Assembly: GCA_946534455.1 (NCBI GenBank)
Contig: CAMNCR010000177.1
Location: 1 to 5,651 of the forward strand
Direction of reading: 5' to 3'
Source of the DNA: an uncultured Clostridia bacterium
GTDB taxonomy: Bacteria > Bacillota > Clostridia > Christensenellales > Aristaeellaceae
Length of the DNA stretch: 5,651 bases
The notes under the pieces are model-generated. The model was not told the origin of the DNA. It made no database searches and saw only the letters and a program-made list of their open reading frames with translations. The translations under genes were made by a program, and so were the position numbers. Position 1 is the first letter of the stretch. Every line of letters starts with the position of its first letter. This document shows, piece after piece, positions 1 to 5,187 of the stretch.

Positions 1-3
1 ATT

Positions 4-27
4 TTCTTTCCCGGTTTCCGGAAAGAA
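4..27. repeat. Imperfect inverted repeat upstream of the promoter
   Basis: The arms TTCTTTCCCGG (4-14) and CCGGAAAGAA (18-27) pair over 10 base pairs with one bulged C (position 10, 11 or 12) around a TTT loop. It sits just upstream of the -35 box. It could be the tail of a terminator or regulatory structure belonging to an upstream gene, or a protein-binding dyad. No T-run follows it on either strand, so it is not a convincing intrinsic terminator. The pairing is seen directly; the function is unknown. Confidence 0.45.
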
Positions 28-30
28 GGC

Positions 31-59
31 TTGAAAACCTACTAAAATGATAGTATAAT
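31..59 (+). promoter_or_regulatory. Sigma-A-type promoter of the suf operon
   Basis: A -35 box TTGAAA (31-36, five of six consensus bases) and a perfect -10 box TATAAT (54-59) are separated by exactly 17 bases. Transcription should start near 66-67, about 32 bases before the chosen start codon of the regulator. The segment between the -10 and the start is C-rich (GCCCCC). It is the only good promoter seen in the window, and the tight packing of all downstream genes suggests that it drives the whole operon. There is no extended -10 TG. Confidence 0.85.
40..55. promoter_or_regulatory. Candidate Rrf2/IscR operator over the -10 region
   Basis: A 5-base dyad, TACTA (40-44) and TAGTA (51-55) separated by six bases, covers the promoter spacer and enters the -10 box. 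A dimeric regulator bound here would block RNA polymerase, which fits autorepression by the gene immediately downstream. The ACTA/TAGT half-sites resemble the core of the E. coli IscR type 1 site, but there they are separated by three bases instead of six, so this is not a match to that consensus. The dyad is seen; its role as operator is inferred. Confidence 0.4.
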
Positions 60-61
60 GC

Positions 62-87
62 CCCCTGGCTCCCGCGGGAGCCGGGGG
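62..87 (+). promoter_or_regulatory. GC-rich leader palindrome / 5' hairpin
   Basis: The core GGCTCCCGCGGGAGCC (67-82) is a perfect palindrome. After one T-G pair (66/83) the arms continue with CCCC (62-65) and GGGG (84-87). As RNA it can form a stem with a CGCG loop (73-76). If transcription starts at G67, the message would begin exactly at the base of a 6-bp hairpin and the ribosome binding site would follow directly and remain free. If it starts further upstream, the longer stem would cover part of the ribosome binding site. It could also act as DNA, as a second operator at the start point. No U-run follows, so it is not a terminator. Confidence 0.6.
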
Positions 88-89
88 AG
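83..89 (+). promoter_or_regulatory. Ribosome binding site deciding the regulator start
   Basis: GGGGGAG at 83-89 lies 9 bases before the ATG at 99 and 12 before the ATG at 102. The in-frame ATG at 90 directly abuts it and is too close to be used. This supports the start at 99. Its first bases are part of the leader palindrome. Confidence 0.7.
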
Positions 90-98
90 ATGACACGG

Positions 99-536
99 AT
101 GATGATTTCAGCGCGCGGGCGCTACGCCCTGCGCATGATGGTGGATGTGGCCAGATATCAGGGGGACGGGCATGTGGCGCTGAAGGACATTGCCGCCCGG
201 CAGCAGATCTCCCAGAAGTATCTGGAGCAGATTATTCCCGCGCTCAACAGCGCCGGCTTTCTGACGGCGGTGCGCGGGCAGCAGGGCGGATACCGGCTGA
301 CGCGCAGCCCCGGGGAGTACAGCCTGGGGGAAATTCTGCGCGCCGCGGAGGGGGAGCTCTCCTCCGTCACGTGCCTGGACAGCCACCGGGAGCCCTGCGC
401 CAGGCAGGCGGACTGTGACGCCCTGCCGGTGTGGCGGGAGCTGAACCGGATTATTGCGGACTATCTGGACTCGGTCACGCTGCAGAATGTGCTGGACCAG
501 CAGATACCGGAAACAACGATTATGACGCAGGAATGA
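99..536 (+). CDS. iscR: IscR-like Rrf2-family Fe-S cluster regulator
   Basis: A 145-residue winged helix-turn-helix transcription factor of the Rrf2 family, probably a dimer that senses iron-sulfur status and controls this operon. The start at 99 is preferred because MMISARGRYALR then aligns with the usual Rrf2 opening MKISxKGRYALR and the spacing to the ribosome binding site is right; the in-frame ATG at 90 is rejected. The helix-turn-helix and wing span residues 27-68, with YLEQ (41-44, Glu43 as in E. coli IscR) and the wing motif GGYRL (63-67). Three cysteines, C92, C100 and C106, form the likely cluster site. Spacing is C-x7-C-x5-C instead of the C-x5-C-x5-C of E. coli IscR, and the position matching IscR His107 is Leu109, so the fourth ligand is unclear. 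The gene is first in the operon, 13 bases before sufC. Other Rrf2 types (NsrR, CymR) are possible, but the suf context favours an IscR/SufR-like role. Confidence 0.85.
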   Translation: MMISARGRYALRMMVDVARYQGDGHVALKDIAARQQISQKYLEQIIPALNSAGFLTAVRGQQGGYRLTRSPGEYSLGEILRAAEGELSSVTCLDSHREPCARQADCDALPVWRELNRIIADYLDSVTLQNVLDQQIPETTIMTQE

Positions 537-538
537 AT

Positions 539-545
539 GGAGGAG
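539..545 (+). promoter_or_regulatory. Ribosome binding site of sufC
   Basis: GGAGGAG at 539-545 lies in the 13-base gap between the regulator stop and the sufC ATG at 550, with 4 bases to the start codon (6 from the GGAGG core). It is the only true intergenic ribosome binding site downstream of the regulator; the others lie inside the preceding gene. Confidence 0.75.
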
Positions 546-549
546 CAAT

Positions 550-1305
550 ATGGCACGGGAACTGATCAGCATCCGGGATCTGGCGGTCGCGGTGGATGAA
601 AGCGAAATTCTGCACGGGGTGAACCTGGACATGGGTCCGGGCGAAACCCACGTGATCATGGGCCCCAACGGCGCGGGCAAATCGACCCTGGCCAACGCCC
701 TCATGGGCCATCCGGGATACCGGGTGACCGGGGGCCGGGTGACCTTCGGGGAGAGCGACCTGCTGGCCATGAGCGTCAGCGAGCGGGCGCGGGGCGGGCT
801 GTTCATGTCCTTCCAGAACCCGATCGAGGTGCCGGGCGTGTCCCTGGAGAGCTTTATCCGCACCGCCCTGGAGCAGCGCACCGGGGAAAAGCAGCGGGTG
901 TGGACCTTCCGGAAGGAAATGAAGAAGGTGCTGGACGCCCTGCAGATGGACGAGAGCTATGCCGAGCGCGACCTGAACGTGGGCTTCTCCGGCGGAGAAA
1001 AGAAAAAGGCGGAGATCCTGCAGATGCTGCTGCTCAAGCCCTCCCTCGCCATTCTGGACGAGACGGACTCCGGCCTGGACGTGGACGCGGTGCGCACGGT
1101 GTCCCGCGGCGTCGAGGAATTCCAGAAGGATAAGAACGCCTCCCTGCTGATCATCACCCACAACGCGGCCATCCTCTCCTCGCTGCACGTGGACGCGGTG
1201 CACATCCTGGTGAACGGGCGCATCGTGCGGGACGGCGGTCCGGAGCTGATCGCGGACGTGGAGAAGGAAGGCTTTGCGAAGTACGAGGGTTTGGGCCATG
1301 AATGA
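550..1305 (+). CDS. sufC: SufC, Fe-S assembly ATPase
   Basis: A 251-residue cytoplasmic ABC-type ATPase without membrane segments, which energises the SufB-SufC-SufD scaffold. All nucleotide-binding motifs are present: Walker A GPNGAGKST (38-46), Q-loop Gln89, the SufC-type signature FSGGEKKKAEI (146-156), Walker B LAILDE (166-171), the following TDSGLD D-loop (172-177) and the H-loop His204. FSGGEKK and DETDSGLD distinguish SufC from transporter ATPases. Length is the family norm (about 250). One small departure is THNAAIL after the H-loop, where relatives such as E. coli SufC have THYxRIL. The last 8 bases overlap sufB, so the two are probably translationally coupled. The identification is secure. 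Confidence 0.97.
   Translation: MARELISIRDLAVAVDESEILHGVNLDMGPGETHVIMGPNGAGKSTLANALMGHPGYRVTGGRVTFGESDLLAMSVSERARGGLFMSFQNPIEVPGVSLESFIRTALEQRTGEKQRVWTFRKEMKKVLDALQMDESYAERDLNVGFSGGEKKKAEILQMLLLKPSLAILDETDSGLDVDAVRTVSRGVEEFQKDKNASLLIITHNAAILSSLHVDAVHILVNGRIVRDGGPELIADVEKEGFAKYEGLGHE
1285..1289 (+). promoter_or_regulatory. Ribosome binding site inside sufC setting the sufB start
   Basis: GAGGG at 1285-1289 is 8 bases before the ATG at 1298. An in-frame ATG at 1274, eight codons earlier, would add MRSTRVWA, which is only sufC read in another frame. The start at 1298 is therefore preferred. Confidence 0.6.
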
Positions 1306-2710
1306 GGAAAAGACCAGAATTGAGGATATCAACCGGGCGTTTTACGACTTCCGCTTTGACGACCGGGACGCCTATAAGGTGCAGAGCGGGCTGACGCAGG
1401 AAATCGTGGAGCAGATTTCCCGGGAGAAAAAGGATCCGGACTGGATGCGGGAGTTCCGCCTGCGGTCCCTGGACATCTTCCACCGGACGGACATGCCGGA
1501 CTGGGGTCCCTCCATCGAGGGGCTGGACATGCGCAACATCGTGACCTACGTGCGGCCGAACACGGAGCGGATGCACACCCGCTGGGAGGACGTGCCGGAG
1601 GATATCAAGAGCACCTTTGAGCGGCTGGGCATTCCCCAGTCGGAGCGCACGTCCCTGGCGGGCGTCGGCGCGCAGTATGACTCGGAGCTGGTGTATCACA
1701 ACGTGCGGGAAGAGGTGGCCGCCCAGGGCGTGATTTACACGGACCTGGAGAGCGCCCTGCACGGGGAATACGCGGACATGATCCGGGAGCACTTCATGAA
1801 GCTCGTGCCGCCGACGGATCACAAGTTTGCCGCGCTGCACGGGGCGGTGTGGTCCGGCGGATCCTTCGTGTATGTGCCGGCGGGAGCCTCGGTGGAGATT
1901 CCGCTGCAGTCCTATTTCCGGCTGAACGCGGCCGGGGCGGGCCAGTTCGAGCATACGCTGATCATCGTGGAGGAGGGCGCCTACCTGCATTTCATCGAGG
2001 GCTGCTCCGCGCCGAAATACAACGTGGCCAACCTGCACGCGGGCTGCGTCGAGCTCTACGTGGGGAAGAACGCGACCCTGCGGTATTCCACGATCGAAAA
2101 CTGGTCCAAGAACATGTATAACCTGAACACGAAGCGGGCGAAGGTGGAGGCCGGCGGCAAGATCGAATGGGTCTCCGGCTCCTTCGGCTCCCACGTGTCC
2201 TATCTCTATCCCATGAGCGTGCTGAACGGGGACGGGGCGCGCAGCGAGTTCACGGGCGTGACCTTCGCCGGGGCGGGGCAGAACCTGGACACCGGCTGCA
2301 AGGCCGTGCACAACGCGCCGAACACCACCAGCTATGTCAACACCCGCTCCATCTCCAAGGACGGCGGGGTGAGCACCTTCCGCAGCGCGGTGGTGGTCAA
2401 TCCCCAGGCGGTGAACAGCAAGTCCGCGGTGTCCTGCCAGTCCCTGATGCTGGACGCGAAATCCCGCTCCGACACGATTCCCGCCATGGACATCCGCACC
2501 AGCCAGGCCGATATCGGCCACGAGGCGCGGATTGGGCGCATCTCGGACGATGCCGTGTTCTATCTCATGAGCCGCGGGCTCAGCGAGGAGGACGCCCGGG
2601 CGCTGATCGTCTCCGGCTTCGCGGAGAACGTGTCCAAGGAGCTGCCGCTGGAATACGCGGTGGAAATGAACAATCTGATCCGGATTGAAATGAAAGGAGC
2701 GATTGGCTGA
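1298..2710 (+). CDS. sufB: SufB, Fe-S scaffold subunit
   Basis: A 470-residue SufB, the core scaffold on which the cluster is built together with SufD and SufC. Length matches full-size SufB. The N-terminal third (about 1-150) is the helical and linker region, and the rest is the beta-helix core of the SufB/SufD family. Key residues are visible: Cys236 in EGCSAP, equivalent to the essential E. coli Cys254; Cys380 in SCQSLML, equivalent to the sulfur-accepting Cys405; and His408-Glu409 in IGHEA, equivalent to His433-Glu434 at the SufD interface. The C-terminus FYLMSRGLSEEDARALIVSGF...LEYAVEMNNLI is typical SufB. The start at 1298 overlaps sufC by 8 bases; the stop TGA shares one base with the sufD ATG (TGATG). 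Nothing suggests damage. The residue equivalences come from motif alignment by eye. Confidence 0.97.
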   Translation: MNEEKTRIEDINRAFYDFRFDDRDAYKVQSGLTQEIVEQISREKKDPDWMREFRLRSLDIFHRTDMPDWGPSIEGLDMRNIVTYVRPNTERMHTRWEDVPEDIKSTFERLGIPQSERTSLAGVGAQYDSELVYHNVREEVAAQGVIYTDLESALHGEYADMIREHFMKLVPPTDHKFAALHGAVWSGGSFVYVPAGASVEIPLQSYFRLNAAGAGQFEHTLIIVEEGAYLHFIEGCSAPKYNVANLHAGCVELYVGKNATLRYSTIENWSKNMYNLNTKRAKVEAGGKIEWVSGSFGSHVSYLYPMSVLNGDGARSEFTGVTFAGAGQNLDTGCKAVHNAPNTTSYVNTRSISKDGGVSTFRSAVVVNPQAVNSKSAVSCQSLMLDAKSRSDTIPAMDIRTSQADIGHEARIGRISDDAVFYLMSRGLSEEDARALIVSGFAENVSKELPLEYAVEMNNLIRIEMKGAIG

Positions 2711-3528
2711 TGACAGACAGGCAGACGATCACGGTCAATCGGCCCCTGGCGAACACCTTCGGCTGGCTGCACGTGAACGGCACCCGGGTGGAAGCGCCGG
2801 AGAGCACCCGCGCCCTGCCCCTGACCCTGGCGGCGGGAGAGGAGCGCACCGTGCTGACCGAGGGGGCGGACGCCTCCCTGGAAATCAGCGCGGAGCTGGC
2901 GGAGGGCGCCGTGCTGCGGCTGATTCAGGTGCGCCGGAGCGGCGGACCTGCCCAGGAAATCAATCATGTGCGCGTGCGCTGCGCGGACCGCGCCCGCTTC
3001 GAGTGGTACCGGATTGTGCTGGGCGGAGCGAGCACGCTGGACGACTGCTCCGTGACCCTGGAGGGCCGGGAGAGCGCCTTTGAGGCGGAGATTGCCTACC
3101 GCCTGGGCGGGGAGGAGCGGCTGGACATGAACTGCGAGGCCATCCATCTGGGCCGGCGCACCCGCAGCGAAATCCTCGCCTCCGGCGTCCTGCGGGAGAA
3201 GGCCTTCAAGCTGCTGCGGGGCACGATCGACCTGCGCACGGGCTGCGCGGGCGCGGTGGGCAACGAGATGGAGGATGTGCTGCTGGTGGATGACACGGTG
3301 CGCAATCAGAGCGTGCCGGTGATTCTCTGCTCCGAGGAGGATGTGGAGGGCAACCACGGGGCCACCATCGGCCGCCTGGACGAGAGCCTGGTGTTCTATC
3401 TGGCCTCCCGCGGCATGAGCCCGGAGGAGATCGACCGCATGATGGCGCAGGCCAAGATGGACGCGGTGCTCCGGAAGATTCCGGACGCGGCCATCCGGGA
3501 AGCGCTGCTGGAGGAGACGCGGGCATGA
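2710..3528 (+). CDS. sufD: SufD, short scaffold subunit
   Basis: A 272-residue member of the SufB/SufD family and the partner of SufB in the cluster scaffold. The family is shown by the C-terminal block ILCSEEDVEGNHGATIGRLD (205-224) and FYLASRGMSPEEI (229-241), which match SufD and SufB; His216 aligns with the E. coli SufD interface residue His360. The Cys found two residues before that His in E. coli (Cys358) is Gly214 here. The protein is much shorter than E. coli or Bacillus SufD (over 420): the N-terminal helical domain of about 150 residues is absent and the protein begins close to the beta-helix core. No frameshift is evident: AAAGGAG (2693-2699) precedes the ATG by 10 bases and the reading frame is intact, so the short form looks native. 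It shares one base with sufB and overlaps sufS by 4. Confidence 0.88.
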   Translation: MTDRQTITVNRPLANTFGWLHVNGTRVEAPESTRALPLTLAAGEERTVLTEGADASLEISAELAEGAVLRLIQVRRSGGPAQEINHVRVRCADRARFEWYRIVLGGASTLDDCSVTLEGRESAFEAEIAYRLGGEERLDMNCEAIHLGRRTRSEILASGVLREKAFKLLRGTIDLRTGCAGAVGNEMEDVLLVDDTVRNQSVPVILCSEEDVEGNHGATIGRLDESLVFYLASRGMSPEEIDRMMAQAKMDAVLRKIPDAAIREALLEETRA

Positions 3529-4742
3529 ACTGGAAAGAGATCCGGCGGGATTTCCCGCTGCTGACACAGCATCCGGACATCGCCTATCTGGACAACGCGG
3601 CCACGACCCAGAAGCCGGCGCGCGTGCTGGAGGCATGCCGGGATTTCTACGAGGAGCGGAACGCCAATCCCCTGCGGGGGCTGTATGACCTGTCCCAGCG
3701 GGCGACGGAGGCCTACGAGCAGGCCCGGGAAACCGTGGCCGGCTTCGTGAACGCGCACAGCGCGGAGGAAATCGTCTTCACGCGCAACGCCACCGAGAGC
3801 CTGAACCTGGTGGCCTTCAGCTACGGCAGCACCCTGCGGCCCGGGGACGAGATTCTGGTCTCCGTGCTGGAGCACCACAGCAACCTGATTCCCTGGCAGC
3901 AGGCCGCGGCCCGCACGGGGGCGGTGCTGAAGTTCATCCCCTGCGATCCGGAGGGGAGGATCACGGAGGCGGACGTGCGCTCCGCCCTGACGGAGCGGAC
4001 CCGGGTGGTCGCCATGACCCAGGTGTCCAACGTGCTGGGCGTGGAGAACGACATCCGCCGCTTCGCGCGCCTGGCGCACGAGGCGGGCGCCGTGTTCGTG
4101 TGCGACGGGGCCCAGAGCGTGCCCCATCTGCCGGTGGACGTGCAGGCGCTGGACGTGGATTTCCTGGCCTTCTCCGGGCACAAGGTTTACGCGCCCATGG
4201 GCATCGGCGTGCTCTACGGCCGGCAGGAGCTGCTGGACCGGATGCCGCCGTTCCTGACCGGCGGGGAAATGATCGAGTATGTGACGAGGGAGAGCGCCAC
4301 CTGGGCGGAGCTGCCTCACAAGTTTGAGGCGGGCACGGTCAACGCCTCCGGAGCGGTGGGCCTGGCGGCGGCCATCGACTACTGCCGGGAGATCGGCCTG
4401 GAGCAGATCGTGGAGAGGGAAAACGCCCTGAGCCGCGTGGCCTTTGAGGCCCTGAGCGCGGTGCCGCATCTGCGCCTGCTGGGCGCGAAGGAGGCGGAGG
4501 GCCATCACGGCATCTTCACCTTCACCCTGGAGGGGGCGCATCCTCACGACATCGCGGAAATCCTCAGCGCGGACGGCGTGTGCGTCCGGGCGGGGCATCA
4601 CTGCGCGCAGGTGCTCATGGCCCACCTGGGGACGCCCTCCACGGCGCGGGCCAGCCTCTCCTTCTACAACACGGAGGAGGAAATCGGGCGCCTGGCGGAG
4701 AGCCTGCGCACGGTCAGAAGGAGGCTTGGCTATGCAGAATAG
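3525..4742 (+). CDS. sufS: SufS, group II cysteine desulfurase
   Basis: A 405-residue pyridoxal-phosphate enzyme that converts L-cysteine to L-alanine and keeps the sulfur as an enzyme persulfide, the sulfur source for the pathway. The opening YLDNAATTQKP (21-31) is characteristic. Cofactor-site residues are visible: His117 in EHHSN, Asp194 and Gln197 in CDGAQS, and the Schiff-base lysine Lys220 in FSGHK. The catalytic cysteine is Cys360 in RAGHHCAQ, the group II (SufS/CsdA) motif. His341 in HPHDIA lies 19 residues before it, as does B. subtilis SufS His342, known to take over a zinc ligand position of SufU during transfer. Length equals that of B. subtilis SufS (406). GGAGGAG (3510-3516) lies 8 bases before the ATG, inside the end of sufD. 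The ATGA overlap with sufD and the 11-base overlap with sufU indicate coupling. Confidence 0.97.
   Translation: MNWKEIRRDFPLLTQHPDIAYLDNAATTQKPARVLEACRDFYEERNANPLRGLYDLSQRATEAYEQARETVAGFVNAHSAEEIVFTRNATESLNLVAFSYGSTLRPGDEILVSVLEHHSNLIPWQQAAARTGAVLKFIPCDPEGRITEADVRSALTERTRVVAMTQVSNVLGVENDIRRFARLAHEAGAVFVCDGAQSVPHLPVDVQALDVDFLAFSGHKVYAPMGIGVLYGRQELLDRMPPFLTGGEMIEYVTRESATWAELPHKFEAGTVNASGAVGLAAAIDYCREIGLEQIVERENALSRVAFEALSAVPHLRLLGAKEAEGHHGIFTFTLEGAHPHDIAEILSADGVCVRAGHHCAQVLMAHLGTPSTARASLSFYNTEEEIGRLAESLRTVRRRLGYAE
4718..4724 (+). promoter_or_regulatory. Ribosome binding site inside sufS setting the sufU start
   Basis: A perfect AAGGAGG at 4718-4724 lies 7 bases before the ATG at 4732. The in-frame TTG at 4726 is only one base from it and cannot be the start. 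This fixes SufU at MQNSFYREI. Confidence 0.85.
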
Positions 4743-5187
4743 CTTTTATCGGGAGATTATCAACGACCACAATCTGCGCCCGGCCCACAAGCATGAGCTG
4801 GCCGGGGCCAACCTGGAGCTGCGGGGTGTGAACCCCAGCTGCGGGGACGACATCACCCTGCGGCTGCGGGTGGCGGACGGCGTCATTCAGGACGGGGCCT
4901 ACACCGGGGACGGCTGCGCCATCTCCCAGGCCTCCGCGGATATGATGCTGGATCTGATCATCGGCCGGTCGGAGGCGGAGGCCCGCCGCCTGGCGGAGAT
5001 CTTCATGCGGATGATCAAAGGAAAGGTCTCGGATGCCGAGCTCGAGGAGCTCGAGGAGGCCGGAGCCCTGATCGATGTATCCCATATGCCGGCCCGCGTG
5101 AAATGCGCCGTGCTGGGCTGGCACACGATGGAGGAGCTTTTCAAGGCGCAGGGAACAGAAGAAAACAAGGAGGAGGAAGCACGATGA
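4732..5187 (+). CDS. sufU: SufU, zinc-dependent sulfur acceptor
   Basis: A 151-residue SufU, which takes persulfide sulfur from SufS and relays it to the SufBCD scaffold. It resembles IscU in fold, but in Firmicutes works as a zinc-bound sulfurtransferase and replaces SufE. The four zinc ligands of B. subtilis SufU (Cys41, Asp43, Cys66, Cys128) match Cys37 and Asp39 in PSCGDD, Cys62 in GDGCAIS and Cys125 in RVKCAVL. The SufU-type insertion lies between the second and third cysteines (about residues 95-118); it contains the acidic ELEELEE. The N-terminal YREIINDHNLRP (6-17) and the C-terminal VKCAVLGWHTMEE are also typical. The tail is charged and probably flexible. The gene overlaps sufS by 11 bases and rpiB by 4. 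Catalytic match to the SufS next door is strong. Confidence 0.95.
   Translation: MQNSFYREIINDHNLRPAHKHELAGANLELRGVNPSCGDDITLRLRVADGVIQDGAYTGDGCAISQASADMMLDLIIGRSEAEARRLAEIFMRMIKGKVSDAELEELEEAGALIDVSHMPARVKCAVLGWHTMEELFKAQGTEENKEEEAR
5038..5055 (+). repeat. Tandem 9-base repeat inside sufU
   Basis: GAGCTCGAG occurs twice in a row (5038-5046 and 5047-5055), in frame, giving the acidic Glu-Leu-Glu repeat at residues 103-108 of SufU. It falls in the SufU-specific insertion, where length varies between species. It may be a slippage duplication or simply a helix coded with the same codons. Confidence 0.5.

Noticed and set aside
34..58. E. coli IscR type 1 binding site
   Set aside because: The left half fits (ACTA followed by A/T bases), but at the type 1 spacing the right half does not match.
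62..87. Rho-independent terminator or attenuator
   Set aside because: The stem is strong but is followed by GGGGGAG and AUG and not by a U-run, and it lies right at the promoter start point.
90..98. ATG at 90 as start of the regulator
   Set aside because: The ribosome binding site directly abuts it, and the three extra residues lie outside the conserved Rrf2 opening.
108..1332. - strand open frames opposite the regulator and sufC
   Set aside because: They have no motifs and lie opposite firmly identified genes.
1154..2521. Long open frame of 455 codons on the - strand opposite sufC and sufB
   Set aside because: It has no recognisable protein motif and is rich in His, Arg, Gly and Ala, as expected from the reverse of GC-rich codons. 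The + strand carries well-conserved sufC and sufB throughout.
2700..2720. Frameshift or truncation creating a short sufD
   Set aside because: The sufB reading frame runs intact to its normal C-terminus and the sufD start has its own ribosome binding site, so no lost N-terminal part lies upstream.
2560..4625. Overlapping long - strand open frames (358 and 409 codons) opposite sufD and sufS
   Set aside because: They are shadows of the GC-rich coding strand, with low-complexity composition and no family features.
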